From contig FN648111.1 in assembly GCA_000310025.1 (NCBI GenBank), positions 310,001 through 374,000 on the forward strand: DNA of 64,000 bases. The letters are read 5' to 3'. Positions 33,201 through 45,800 of this stretch are shown here, in pieces. Source of the stretch: Ectocarpus siliculosus. Its lineage: Eukaryota > Sar > Phaeophyceae > Ectocarpales > Ectocarpaceae. A program made the translations under genes and the position numbers. Position 1 is the first letter of the stretch, and each line of letters begins with the position of its first letter. The notes beneath the pieces were generated by a model that saw only the letters and a program-made list of their open reading frames with translations, had not been told where the DNA came from and ran no database searches.

Positions 33201-34833
33201 CATCCCTCCTTCTTGTAGTGGGGTCCCAGATTCAGGAAGTAGGCCTTGTTCTGCTCAAAGCCGTCAAGTAATGTGCATACACATACAGTCAAGACCGAGT
33301 CAAAACACGCGAAAGACAAAAAAAACGTTGAAAAAAGATCAAGGGTGCAGGGTCAACAACGCATTACAAAAGCCTTCGCAGGATGTTTCAAGTAAGTTAA
33401 GTGAACAAGTTGGATAAAGAAGCAATCGGGGAAGTTGGTCGGGGTTTGGGTTCGGGATCCGGTCTGCGTACACCCTCCGTATTCTAATTCCTCATAAAGC
33501 ATAGTTTCTCGCAAAACGAGGCGGTCCCAACGACAAGACGTATAAGGACACAAAGAGCCGCGACAGACGGGAGGTGTGTGTGGTAATCATCACACAAGGG
33601 GGACTGCCGTTGTCTGTGGTGTATGATGGAACACGAGACACATCTGCCATGCGAATGACAGACATTGTTGCATACAGCAGTAGTCAATAAGCAGACCATG
33701 TTGGGATGGAATTGGTTTTCGACTTTTTGCAGGAAAGGCACAAGAACATTGGTGCTGCAAGTCAGCAGGCAGACGATCAACAACACACAAGGCTAATGCG
33801 GGGGTAACTGCTGGGCAAAACAGTAGGTGGCAGCAGGGCAGCACGCGCAGCTGCCACTGAACCATGCCGTGAAAACACATTGGACATTGGACATGGCCAT
33901 GTTCGGCAGCGTTCGGCAGCGGTGTCACAATGCTGCAGTACATCTAGCTTGGCGAGCCTCGTGGGATTGCAGTTCACATGTAGAGGCAGCTATGCACAAC
34001 AGAAACAAGCAAGGGAGCTATCGCTCCGGCCGTACTACAGCAAGCAATACAGTATATTCTTGCCTACCACCTACTGTACCACTATCAAGCTGTAGCGGCG
34101 TACGGCGGTACACAACAAACCCATGGAGTGGGGACCGCCCTGTTCCACCTACGGCGCTCGCGGGGTGTTCCCCCCACCCAGCAGTAGTGCTAAGGCACTG
34201 CTGTACAGCAGATATTATAGGTGATGAGCAGGGAGCAGGCGCGCGGCGTAACTCGTTCCCGCACCGTCAGTCGGTGGCGTAAGCGCCCCCGCTCGTTGCT
34301 CGATACGGATGCAGCCCATCGCCGCCAGGCAGCACCTAACGCCTCTTCGACGCATGGGCTACACCAACACATGTACGAGAAAGCGGCAGCAACAACCTGC
34401 ACTACTGCTGTAAACTAGCAACCTCCAACAGGCCCCGAAAGCAATCACAACATCACAACACACCATGGACTGACTCGTGCTGCTGCAACACAAGTCGATA
34501 CGGAGACTGCTGCTGTAATCGAGACGTAAGAAGGATGATATGTTCATTGTGCACCCCTCATGACCTAAAACACCTTGTCCTGGAACGCACAGGTATTGCA
34601 GCATCGCGAACGCACAACCCATCCTCGTTTCCTACGGATCATGCACAACGGCTCTGCAAACGCCCTCGCATCATCCGACTTGCACGGGTGTAAGCAAGCT
34701 TGGGAACCCACTTCCTCACCTGGTCTACAGGTTTCAAGTTCGATGCGCTCCGTCGCGCCCCAGCCGACGCAGGTGTCGCTGCCACTCTCCTTGCAGCAGC
34801 TACTCCCGAGCGGGCAAGCATCCTAGAGGCCAT
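30234..34833 (-). CDS. Mitochondrial complex I subunit, ESSS/NDUFB11-like
   Basis: Probable single-span accessory subunit of NADH:ubiquinone oxidoreductase in the inner mitochondrial membrane. Three exons, all phase 0: 34833-34720, 33250-33116 and 30329-30234 (TAA), about 114 residues. Exon 1 encodes a typical mitochondrial presequence (MASRMLARSGVAAARRVAAT, Arg/Ala/Ser-rich, no acidic residues). Exon 2 encodes LGPHYKKEGWEGI and one membrane segment, AATWVASAVILIAGVGYG. Exon 3 encodes EWARDEALARNVREEQGLPV, matching the WARREA...R...GLP signature that follows the membrane span in NDUFB11/ESSS proteins. Splice sites are canonical (CAG/GTGAGG, AAG/GTGAAC; acceptors GAGCAG and TAACAG). The exon 2 start could be one codon earlier. 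The introns are long (1.5 and 2.8 kb) and carry transposon debris. The assignment rests on the WAR-EA motif, the topology and the small size. Confidence 0.72.
30717..30937. mobile_element. MITE, family 1, copy 2 (best preserved)
   Basis: 221 bp with ~53-bp terminal inverted repeats. The left end is TACCGTATATGACACAAGAT through AAAGCTCGAT (30,770); the right end is ATCGAGCTTTGAAAATCGG (from 30,884) to CATATACGGTA. TA flanks both ends, consistent with a TA-target element. It lies in intron 2 of the complex I subunit gene. Confidence 0.9.
31180..31290. repeat. pogo-like terminus repeat, copy 2
   Basis: CTACAGTCGTGGCTCTGTTT, then AAGAGGGTGTTGTGACAAAGG and GACCTCTATAAAGGGTACC, parallel to 25,843 onward. 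Several GGGTACCCTCTTA units follow. Confidence 0.5.
32330..32450. repeat. pogo-like terminus repeat, copy 3
   Basis: GTGACAACCAATTTCGACCC then TCTTATATCGGAGCCCCGAC and TGTA match the right part of the 25.8-kb copy. Its end is the reverse complement of the TACAGTCG-GGCTC left terminus. Confidence 0.5.
32875..33055. repeat. ATTGCCGGTTGCCC direct repeats
   Basis: ATGCCGGTTGCCC plus five bases plus AATGCCGGTGAA occurs near 32,882, and a close variant (ATTGCCGGTTGCCCGCTACA...) near 32,964. A CCGGCATTATACCGG palindrome lies at about 33,030. These look like ends of short transposon remnants in intron 2 of the complex I gene. Confidence 0.55.
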
Positions 34834-36317
34834 AGCGTCGGCTTGTGGCACACCTCCTACGCGTTGCGTGTGTGAACAAACTGGGTTGTGCTGTGTGTTA
34901 CCTAAGTTGAGTTGTCTATATACATGTCCGAGGTGGAGAGGCTCCGTGGAATCATTGTGTATAGTGCTGACAGGGGGCTCAGCACCTGTTGACGGTGGAC
35001 TGACTGGCGACCACGCGACAGCTGCTGGGCAGGCACCAGCAGGCAGACAAGATCATGGCGACGAGAAAACGGCCGAAGCCATGTTCGGCTCCGAGGATTC
35101 AGCTTGCATGTCGGAGAGCTCGGCGGGAGGTCATCAGTAGCGAGGAGGATACGGTGAGACGGTGAAACCAGTCCGAACAGCAGTCCATAAGCATGTTGAG
35201 AGAGACAGCTCATCTGCAGCGCAGAGAGAAGAGAGGAGGCGGACAACGGATTGCACCGCCGCACAAGCTTACACAGCAGCTTGCACCTTTGTACCTTAAA
35301 TGTTAGTACAACATGGCGTGAGGAGATTACGCACCGACCCACCTATCATCTCTTATTTCGCGATCCTATGCAACGTCGTGTCCTGCTGAGTCTGGATTGT
35401 TTTATATATTCGAGCACAGGACAGGAGGCAAAAAGTGCGCGAAATACATCATTTGTCATGTTTCGAGTGCGCTATTCGATTCGAGCGAGTACACTGCTGT
35501 TGGGCGTTGACGTAAGCAGCTATGATTGGATGTCTCGTACCGGCCAGTAGATGCCCTGTGAGTGCCCTGCCAGGAAGGCCGTGGCCTGAAATCTCTTTGC
35601 CGGAACAACTTGCACGTCAGAACTGAGTGTACTGCAAGTGATCGATCCCTCGGGAGGAGTGGGCTCAAAGAGAGCCCGGTGCCATCAACGGGTGATTGAA
35701 GATGGAGTTAAAGCGGGACCAACCCACCGAGACAGCAGTCAATCTTTTGTGACAGACAATGAAGAGCTCAGAGGGAACTTGTACCTTTGAAGATAGATAC
35801 TCCACAAGATAAAGATTTTCTCGGTACTACCTCTGGTTCTCTGCTTCTGACAAGTTTGACAAGAGTAGTTTGTTCTCCGAACACAAGCCAGATGGGAAGC
35901 TCTACCCTTGATTTACGATTACGAAACTAGAAAATTTCGCCGAAATGCGTTCGCAGACCAGATCAATCAATAGCCTGTGTGCGCCTGCTACACGGCTGCG
36001 TTCCGCCTAGTTCCCCTCGCTTCTTAGCTTCTCACGGAAATGGCTTTCTGATATCTATCTCTATCTAGTGCTCTTCTTCCCTTTCGTCCTAATAATATTA
36101 TATCAATCAAGGTAAAAGGGGAGCGAATTGTCGTGATTTCATGCCATCACAAATCAACTACAAATAGAAGACGGGCACAGCATGTGTGCAAGTGGTCACT
36201 CGCTTGGGCACCATTGTCGCCGCTCTTGCCCTCCGACCCGAGCTTACCGGACACGGTACACGGCAAGACACAAGCTTATAAACGCCCCGAAACGTTTCCC
36301 CCAATCTCCCCGTGAAG
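34834..36317. other. Intergenic region between divergent genes
   Basis: Lies between the minus-strand complex I gene and the plus-strand acidic/helicase gene. No frame carries a motif and no phased exon pair was found. It should hold both promoters; no motif is convincing. Confidence 0.45.
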
Positions 36318-36990
36318 GTCTGTTCACCAAGCCAAGTCGAAGGAAAGAGCACCACGAAATCTGTGTCAAAGTCTAAACCGAGGCGCCGGAGATGCACGGA
36401 CGAGCTCGGCATGCTCCTCCCCAACCCCAGCAGCGGCAGCAGCAGCAGTGAGGAGGGGGAGGATTGTGACGAAGGTGAGAGCGAGGGGAAATAACGAGAT
36501 AGATCTCCGAGGGTGTAACTTGCGTGGTTCATGGTTCATGAGTTCCGGGTGGGGTTTCGGAAGAATCACAGAACCCAAGGAACAATTCAACAATACGATG
36601 GCTAGGGTTTCGATAGTGTAGCAGAACTCAATGCAAGGTGCGGGTGTGAAAGTGTCCTACTGTAGATACAGAACTTGCGGGAAATTTGCGAGTATGTTGA
36701 CAATTGTTCTCAGGTGCCCCGGGCAGGGCTTTGGAATTATCACATTAGTTACCCCAGTGTCGATTAGGGGCTCGGAGATGCCAGACGAAATACTTGATTT
36801 GTGCTGGTACCCTTGGAAGATTAAGTTTGTGGTAACGTCGTTGTCTACCATACCGCTGACGAAACTTGCGGCCACAGGCAAGGGAAGAGCACCGCGTTCT
36901 CAGCTCGCCACGAGGACGAGTAGCCTGCTGATGGAGGATACGGGTGGCGACAGCGGTGCTGACAAGGACGGCGAGGAGGGAGCGGAGGAG
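36318..36990 (+). repeat. Segment duplicated at 41,250-41,880
   Basis: Diverged similarity to 41,250-41,880 over exon, intron and exon. Both have a basic motif (SKSKPRRRR versus SQSKPKRPR), a Ser run ending in Glu, the same donor context (GAAG or GAGG before GTGAGAG), and a following exon with IPLTKLA versus IPPTNRA and a GDSGAD/GSGAG acidic stretch. The copies are about 4.9 kb apart in the same orientation. Confidence 0.7.
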
Positions 36991-39375
36991 GACGGAAAGG
37001 ATCAGGAGGAGGAGGAGGAGCAAGAGGAGGAGGAAGAGAAGGACGCAGAGGAGGTGGACGAGGAGGTGCAAGATAAGGAGGAAGAGGAGACGGGGGAGAA
37101 GGAGCAGGAGCAGGAGGACGAGAAGGAAGAAGAGAGGGACGAAGAGGAGGAGGAGGAGATCGAGGAGAAGGAGAAGGAGCAGGAGGACGAAAAGGACGAA
37201 GAGAGGGACGAAGGGGAGGTGGAGGAGAACGAGGAGAAGGAGGAGGGCACCAGTACCGAGGACAACAGGGTGAGACGATCAAATGAGCACAGCTTACAGA
37301 ATTTGGACATGGAGAGGGAGGACAACGGTTATACGTTTTACGGCATGGCAAACACGCACCTTGTGAAAGGTCCGTTCGCTCAGCATAAGGCCGGCTGCCA
37401 TCATGGCCCTGTAGTAGTGCAACCTGACGCAGATACTGCTGCTGGGCGAAATCATCAGTGTCATGAGCCCTGCGGTAACCCATTATTCCATTCGCATCCG
37501 ATCGATTCATCGCAGGTCGTTCCATTGCAGGTGAAACAGGAGGTCACAAACGCCAACAGCGTGCAGAACCTCTTCATCGAGGTACCCGCTTGGCAGCGCT
37601 CGAGGGTGCTCGAGAACATCGTCACCTACTACTCGAAGGGCTCGCACGCCGTTGTGATCGCCGGTTCCAAGGCAGAGTGCGACGAGCTTGCCGACGGGAG
37701 AACTTTCAAGACTCTCACGTCTCAGGTACGGTACACAGGCAATGGATGGTCAGTGTCCTTTGGATTTCTCCACACACACACCTTCAACTCCACGCGGGAT
37801 AGGACCCAAAGAGTGTAACAGACGGGTCTGGGTTCGAGGTACTTTTCTGCGATTTGGTGTGGTGCCCAGACTCAGCTGAACACACTACGCTATCTTCAGT
37901 CGTCACGCACAGGCGTGGGGTACGTACATGTAGAGCGATGCAACGGGAGAACTGTTTCACCGATGACAGGCTTTGTCTGCTGTCATGGAAACATGGCAAA
38001 GTATCGCTTCGTTGTCGGCACGTCCCGCAAACGATATCTCCGGGGCCCACTGACTGCCCTAGGTTCATCTACCCGGTTTACTGTGGACACCTAATCGTAC
38101 GCTACGTGACATGGCACCCACCCTTCATCCCCGTTCTATCGCAAGGTTCTCTCCGGAGATGACCGCGAACAGTCCATCAAGGGTTTCCTTACCAAGGGCG
38201 TTAAGGTTCTGGTGGTTACCGACGTGGACGCCCGCGGTATCAACATGTCAGACATCGACCTGGTCGTCCATTACCGCCCTCCTCGCGACGCTGGTAAGAA
38301 GCCACGACAACTTTGCATCGTAGGAGTGTCCCAGTGGTTGTTTTTTCTGCACAGAAGAGAGCCCGCGTGTTGGTGAAATACTACACTACGTCGCGTTCTG
38401 TTGTTTTGAATGTCTTGAGTTTCGCCCGTGCATATGGCGAGACACGCATGTTTTGCTCACGCAGTCTGTTTGGCTTTAGCTCACGTCCACCCTCCTTTCG
38501 TCGCAAGCAACCCCCGCCTCTCCGTTAGTACGAGTGAGGTCGGTTCTCAAGTAAATAGGCTTCCCGTACTTTCCCCCTCCCCTCTCTCCCTGGCCCCAGG
38601 CTCCCATGACGCTCTCAAGGCGCTCGCGTTCCTCTTCCGCCGTTCCCTTGTTGTTGTGTCGTTTTTTTATTTTTTTAAAGATTGTTACGTGCACCGCTCC
38701 GACCGCATGGAAAGGGCCGTTCGTCCCGGCGTGACGGTTACGTTGTACGCCGAGAACGAGATCTGCGACATCCGCAATATCGAGCAGCGAGTGGGGTTCC
38801 GCTTCGAGTGCCGCGCGGTGCCATCCGAGGAGCAGATGATGGCTCTCGCCGTGATGCTTGCCCGCCAGCAGATAAAGGGAGTCAGCGATGACAGGGCGGA
38901 GTTTTTCAGGGGGGCCGCTCAGGAACTTCTCGCCGAAGACAAATCGGCGGTGAGTCGAAAGGTGCCTCGAGAAGGTACAAGTGTTTTGGGTTTTCCTGCC
39001 CGAGATGTCACTCGTGGGACTTAGATATCATATTGCCTGGGGTTTCTACACTATCCCTCCGCGGCGTTGAGGTTGAGCTTTGCAAGAGTTGCTTTTGCGA
39101 ATGCTTGGCGATAGGCAGCGAAAACGTGGAAGCTCGTCAGCTGTCTGTGAAGAACGGCCTCGCAGCGTGCTATTTGAGCGGATAATGTTGGCCTCTGCCT
39201 GCCTAGTGTTCTTCTCTTGTCTATAGAGACTTGCGTTTTCGTCTCTTCTGCGTTGTGGCCCTCATGGTCTCTCTGTACGTTCTCGCGCCCCTGGCTCTTA
39301 CAGGACACGGAACTTCTGCTTGCCAAGTGCTTGGCGACCATCGCCCGCATGACGGACCGCAAGACGGATGTTGCG
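36318..39375 (+). CDS. Acidic region plus DEAD-box RecA2-like helicase segment
   Basis: Exons join in phase: 36318-36474 (basic then Ser/Glu-rich), 36878-37269 (very Glu-rich), 37531-37725, 38146-38293, 38681-38949 and 39304-39375. From 37,531 they read as the second RecA domain and C-terminal extension of a DDX21/Gu-type nucleolar RNA helicase: RSRVLENIVTYYSKGSHAVV, AGSKAECDEL, VLSGDDREQSIKGFLTKGVK, VTDVDARGINMSDIDLVVHY (motif V) and CYVHRSDRMERAVRPGVTV (motif VI), then ELLLAKCLATIARM. The motif VI arginines remain but the usual HRSGRTGRAGR glycines are replaced. No Q motif, Walker A or DEAD box was found upstream, so alone it cannot be a working helicase. The exon at 39304-39375 ends in phase 0, matching the next exon at 39,896, so it may be one gene with the DUF4211-like part. 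It could equally be a helicase remnant captured by that gene. The start codon is not identified. Confidence 0.7.
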
Positions 39376-39895
39376 GTAAGCGTCGAATACGACATCTCTA
39401 GAATACTAATACTACGACACATTTGGGTGCTTTTTGCACCACCCACGAAGCCATATCCATTCATGATGTACAGGGCATTGTTGTGCTACATAGGAGTATG
39501 TATTCGGCTGAACTGGAACATCGCACACGGTAATCCTTGGCCTCTACGTTGCCTTGGTGCCTGTCCGAGAGTCGTTTCCATTTTTTTTGGTCCACGACAG
39601 AGGCGATCGATGCTGATGGGAGAGCCAGACAGCCTCTTGACCCTGCCTCCCACCCCCCTCTTCGCCAATGGTCCGTACCCTTAACACGGCCTAAACCTGT
39701 CCTGCGGGCGCAGTCTTCTAGTCTGAACACGAATCTGATTCGGCCACCGTTGTTGTTCGCATTACTGACTGTCTGCCTTGCAAGGATTTGTTTTGTTTTT
39801 TTGGAACGGTACCTTTTCCGGACAATCTGCGTTCGATGTTATATGCTATGAATTGACATCAATCGAGTATTGTGCCCTACTTCTGATCGGTACAG

Positions 39896-41309
39896 GCGTC
39901 AGACGATGAGGCGGATACTGAGGAAATCAGCACGGAACAAGACGACAGCGACGCCACAGAAGCCGATGCGGAACAACACAAGAAGGAACAATGTCCGATT
40001 CCCGAGGGTTCAGCGGAATCAGTACTCCAAGCCGACACCACCGGTGAAGACGGCTTGAATGACTGGCAGTACCTTACACCTGATGACGAGGTTTCCATCT
40101 CAGCGTCAGACGCGCATCATTCTAGTGCGGCATCGCCATCACAACCAGCATCGAATCAAGCTGCGTCAACAGCAACCTCGGTCGTAGTACGAGCCGTTCC
40201 TGAGAGAGCGGTGAAGGCCGCTGAGGCTAGCACCGCAGCTATCAGGTCGAAAAGAAAAGGGACTCGCGGTGCAGCGGGCGGAACACGAGGTAGCGGTGGA
40301 GGAAGACGGCGTAGGGTGTTCGAGGAGGACGACGACGATGATAATAGCGATTGTGTTGCCGTCGATGCGGTTAAGGGGCAGGACTCTGCCAAGATGGGCT
40401 TAGACCTCAGTGGCGAAGGAGACAGGGTTGGGTTGCCAGAAAACATCGTCACTGGTCCCTTGCAGGTCCGGCAGGAGCAGGAGGGCCAGGCGGCATTATC
40501 AGCACCAGCGGCAGCAGCACAAGGCGTTTCTGAGACGGCCGTGAAGGCTGCTAAGGCTAGCGCTGAAGCTGTCACCGCGAAAAACAACGCATCCGGTGCG
40601 CCGGGCGGCACACCAGGTGGTGGTAGAGGAAAACGGCGGAGGGTGTTCGAGGAGGAGGAGGATGATGATGATGATTATAGCGATCGCATTATTGTCGACG
40701 CGGATAAGGGACCGGAGTCTACGAAGCTGGGCTTGGGCCTCAGTGCAGGAGGCGGTATTGATGGTGTGCTGGAAGATGCCTCTTCCCTGCAAGACATCGT
40801 CGCTGGTGGTGGTGCCACTGTTGTTGGGGATACCTCCGGAGAGGCGCAAGATTACGGCGAAACGCAAGAGGGAGGAAAGGATGAGGAAGGCGAAGCCCTG
40901 TGGAATGAAGATAGTGACGAGGAAGTTGACGTCGCACCGGCGATCTCCAAGGGGAAGGGAAAAGGAAAAGCTAAAGCCAGAGATATTGCCCGAGGTGCCG
41001 ACGATGACAACGAAAACCACAACGAGTCGGTGACAGCAGCAGCAGCAGCAGCAGCTACCAAGACATCGTCAAAGAGCAGAGGAGGCGCAAGCGGAAGCCG
41101 GGGGCGGCGAAGACCAAGGCGTGCTGCGGCGTCGACCGGAATTAACTACGCAGCTATTCACGAGGGTCTATCGCCAGAGGACTTGGAAAGTGATGACGGG
41201 GGATCTGTTGAAGTCACCGGAAAGAAGCGCCCCAGAACGACGAAATTTGGGTCACAGTCTAAACCGAAGCGTCCAAGAGGCATAGACGTGGGCAGACTCC
41301 AACCCAACC

Positions 41310-41346
<37 letters not shown>

Positions 41347-42825
41347 GGAGGAGGTATTTGGCGAGGGTGAGAGCGGGGGACAATGGGGAAATGGTGTGTC
41401 TTGTGGTTTGCGAGTTCCCGGTGGGGTTTCGGAAGTGCCTCAGAAGTCACAGCAGTATCGGGTGGGGCTTCGGTAGTGTCACCGAACTCAACAGAAAGTC
41501 GGTTTGTGAGCAGGTCGTACAGAACTCCCAGGAAAATGCGAATGCGTTGAAAAGCGTTAAGGGTTATCCCGGGTAGGGTGTTAGCATTGTGTACATGTGT
41601 CGGAAGCGTCACAGAATCCACACACGCAACGGGGACAGATAGGCATAATATCCACCGGAACTTGTTCGCGTACCTTTGGCAGATTGTGATGACGACGTTG
41701 CGATACCGCCGACGAACCGTGCGCCCACAGCGAGGGGAAGAGCGGCGGGCCAAGTCCGCACGAGGAGCAGGCGTGGGGCAACACCGCCGGGAGAATCACC
41801 GTCTCCATTGCGGTCGCTCGAGAATACGGACGACGGCAGCGGTGCAGGCACTGGCGGCGAGGAGGAGGAGGACGAGGAGGATGAGAGCATGCCCGACCGT
41901 CGGAGGCGGAAAGGGGGCCGAAAGCGTCGAAGGGTGCTGGCGGAGGAAGAGGAAGAGGAAAGTGAGGTAGAGGAGAACCCAGGGGCATTGCTGTTCCAGC
42001 AGATGCAGGAGGACGATCCGGACGTGGAAGACACGGTGGTCGCCATGAGCAGGTGCCCTCCCTTGTACTGCTGCTGCTGCCGCAGTGGCAGAGTTCTGCT
42101 TGCAGAAAAGACGTGTGCGCCACAAGCCATGCTTGGGACATGTCCGACCTCGAGACCCCCATCGGTTTTGCCGTTTGTTTGCTTCCTCCTTTGGTTCCAC
42201 CGTGTGGGTTCGATACACCAGGTTTGTTTTTTGCATCACCTCTTCGCCAACTTACCCTGACCTTGTATGCACACGGTGCACGGTTGTGATCCCTTGCGTC
42301 AGCGCCGCCCTCACGGAGGAGGAGCACGAAAATGTCATGTGGTACACTTACCTGGAGTTTTTGGCCAAGGCAGTTCAAGGTGAGCGAGGCCAGCAAAATG
42401 GGACATCCACGTCAGATTAAAACGGCACTGTGGTACCTGCTCTAGCCGCGAAGGCAGGGCTAACAGGCACATCACGGCCTGGGCGGTTTCTCTGCTATGG
42501 CATGGTGATGCATGGAGAGGGCTCTCTCCCGTGCGTACTAACCCTAAGTGGTCGAGCCCAACACTGTGTTGTCCCCGCAGTTTCACACTCGAGTGGTGAA
42601 TGGCAATAGCTCACGCCATCACAGATCTCCAGTTTATGGATTGAAGCGCAAGTATGTTCGGTTGCGATCGACCACCGGCACGGGCATTATTCATACAAGT
42701 CCTTTCACTACTGAGGTAACAGCGACACCATCGCCCCATCCCGTGTGTGTTGGTATTAATTACTTCTTTCGTGAGGCATGTGTATTGTGATACAAGTGGC
42801 ATGTCAAGTGAGGTATCTCCGGTGC

Positions 42826-42874
<49 letters not shown>

Positions 42875-45800
42875 CTTCACATTTAACTCGTGTCAGTTGC
42901 TCATCCCAAAATCTAGCAAAGACTCGGTCCGTGGTCGCAAAAATGCTAGAGTCATGGTAAATTGTAAAGAAGCTGTCGACGCTGCAGGGGCGGGTGTCCT
43001 CCGAAAAGGGCTGGATGCAGGTGAACATTAAGGTTTGGTCCACCTAAGATATCTTTTTTGATGTCGCTCTCTGAGCGTACTTGTTTCCACGCCTGGTGCC
43101 ACACGCCAAACCTCTCTAAGGAATTTGGTACGGTTGATCAACAGGCGACTGGTATTATTGAAGACCCCTGCTTCTCGCCATTGAAATCTTTTGTTTCTCG
43201 GGGCACACGTCACATTTCTCTACACTAGCGGGCTTTACGACAATAGTTCCCACACGTTTCCCACCATTTCAATCCCTTGTCGTTGTTTCACCTGTGTCGG
43301 CCGATTGCTTTGGGGCCGCTGTGCTATATTTTTACGACCTTGGCCGTTCCGAAGGGGGAGGGAAGGGCGCGGCCTTCATGGAAAAGTTCGACTCCAAGAG
43401 GCACGCTTTTACCGACTACCGTAAGGCCATCAAGAACTTTGAAGGTCGCGTATGCACCATCCGAGAGAGTATCGCGGCGGGGGGTTCGTGGAACCAGGAG
43501 TTCATGTGAGACTTTGTGTGGAAGAAGTGGGTTTGCTTTGATTGAGGGTCTTGTACTTATGTCGGTTGACGCATTCTAGCCATCGCGCCGGCGAAAAGCG
43601 TGGCGGCGCTTGTTTTTATTTTGGTGATTTTTTTAGCGTTGCTCGCGTCCATGCGTCGCAGTACTGACTGTGGCCAACAGAAGGTCTCTGGTGGGTTGAT
43701 TGTTAGCACCCTTACGAGAGCACGGTGGGTTTCCCTGTGTCATAGTGCTGTGTGTAAACTGAGACGCAGTTTTCTTTGAGCACCTCTAGATGAAGGTGGG
43801 AAGAAAAGGAATTTATTCGATGCTCGATTCTCGTTCAGTGTCTCTCTACGGACTAAGATCATGCTAGAAGTTTCAGGATAGGCGGCTTGACGTTTGATGG
43901 TTTAAGAATTTTGCAGTGCGAGCCAGATCGACCCGATTTTGCCATCCCTAGGCGAACATGCGCCAGACGAGCGTGTTGGCTTAGCGTGTAGTCTGTTCAT
44001 CCCACAGCTAGCAACATGTGAACGAAATGCGGTACCGTTTGTCTTAGACTCGGGTTCGTGCAGAGGTCGACCAATAGCGTATATGGCGCAATGGCCGAAT
44101 TGATTAACTACATACTTCAGAAATCTGCCGATGAGGTTTCATAACCATGTGCCGCTGACTGGTTTTGAAGGCCCTTCATCCGTTTTTCGAGGAACCAGGA
44201 TGTCGCTCTCATGCTACCGTGTCACAGGAGTGCTTCTAGTGCTCGTTGTCGTTGATTCCCCAACTCGGTTCGCCGTTGCCAAAGTATTAATATGTTTTGC
44301 GTAATACCACCTCTCGCCCGTGCCTGCTTTGCGTACGGTGGTAAGGTGCAGGCACCACGGAAGGCTTGCCGTTATGTTTTTTTGTCACGTAAATGGACGC
44401 CGTCGTGGAGTCGTTCGATGTGGTTCCTTGTCTGCCATCCTTTGACGCTGCTGTTTGTGATGCTGCCGACGAAGATGGTGACTCGTCGGTGAAGATGTAA
44501 GGATTATAGTGATGGGGTGGTCGCGAAGATGACAATAGTTTTGGACAAAGCTCACAATGGGCCCAATATCTACTGCTTCCTTCGATTGGCCAATAGGACG
44601 GCAGTGACGAGCTACCCCTTCGTCGGCTTCCATTTCGGAGTGTCGCATGAAGGCCCCACCGAGATCGATGATGAAGAAGAGGGCCAGGACATCGATTGGG
44701 AGAGCCTGGGAAGGCCAGACCCGTGCGCGGCCTGCCACCGCCGACAGAGAGAAAACATGTCCACGATGTACCTCGCCGGCAGTCGCGGCGGGTACAAGTC
44801 CAAACAGGTGTGCTGATCGAACTGGATTGCTGATTGGTCAACCGTTGTGAGTGTTGTTGTCGCACATTGGCCCTTTATCGTTGGGATGGAATAGGGAATG
44901 CGGTGACCCCAAGCGGGTTCCGGTTGTGCGCCGGTTCATGCCAGTCTCGTGGAAGATTTTTTAATCATGATTCTTGTGGTCTGGTCGTACTGCTGTGCAT
45001 TGCAGCGCATGCGTGTCACCATATGCCATGTCCGGTGACGGATGCTCTGCACCTGTGACCTGCACGTGCTATGCCCGCTTACCTATACCGGCCTTCCTAT
45101 CCCGTACATGTATTTTGTTTTCGTATGCCGAAGCTCTGGACTAGCACAAGGTGGGACAGGCTTCTCCCGAAGGGTTGGAAGTCCGCTCCCGCTACAAGCG
45201 CCTACCGAGAGGCGAGTGTGTGCTTGTGCATCCAATACGAATGGACCTTAGCAGTAGGCTACGAGCTGCAGCAGCTGCTGAAAAGTTCTTCACCATGTGG
45301 AATGACACTCATGGTTGTGCCGCCTTAGCTCGCCCATCGAACAATGACCCCGGTATGTGTTGCGTTCGTTCTCTGTGTCCATTCACCTGCTGAGTGTTCA
45401 TCATTTCTCATCCCCACCTCTGCTGCGTGTCGAGTTGGCCTGTAACCACAGCAGTCGTTTCAAGACATTTCAAGCTGGACCTTTGTTCACAGGAGTGAGG
45501 ATCTAGATCAATTTGTTTCCAAACGCTGTGAGGAAGAACGTTCTTTCCGATACTCACATGTTTTCCCTGCGGTGGGACTTGCTACCTTCCCAATGGGTCC
45601 CAGTAAAGAAGCGCGTGAACGATTTGCTCTATGAAGGAAACACGGCGATGTAGGCCGTTATGGCGAAGAAGCTAAAGACGGGAGCATTTGTTATTCGAGC
45701 GAAGCGAGAATTCTAATCTGGCCTGAGGTCTCGCCGCAATGTAGGGCCCCATCAAGAAAAAAACGTTTGTCACGTCTGTTCGCTTAGTCTAGGTTTCTTA

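Noticed and set aside
36845-37525. 226-codon proline-rich open frame on the minus strand
   Set aside because: It is the antisense of the Glu-rich coding exon; the Pro/Ser richness is the complement of GAG/GAA codons.
39304-39375. Start of a GUCT domain after the helicase segment
   Set aside because: The exon resembles the spacer before GUCT in DDX21-type helicases, but no GUCT sequence follows; an acidic tail follows instead.
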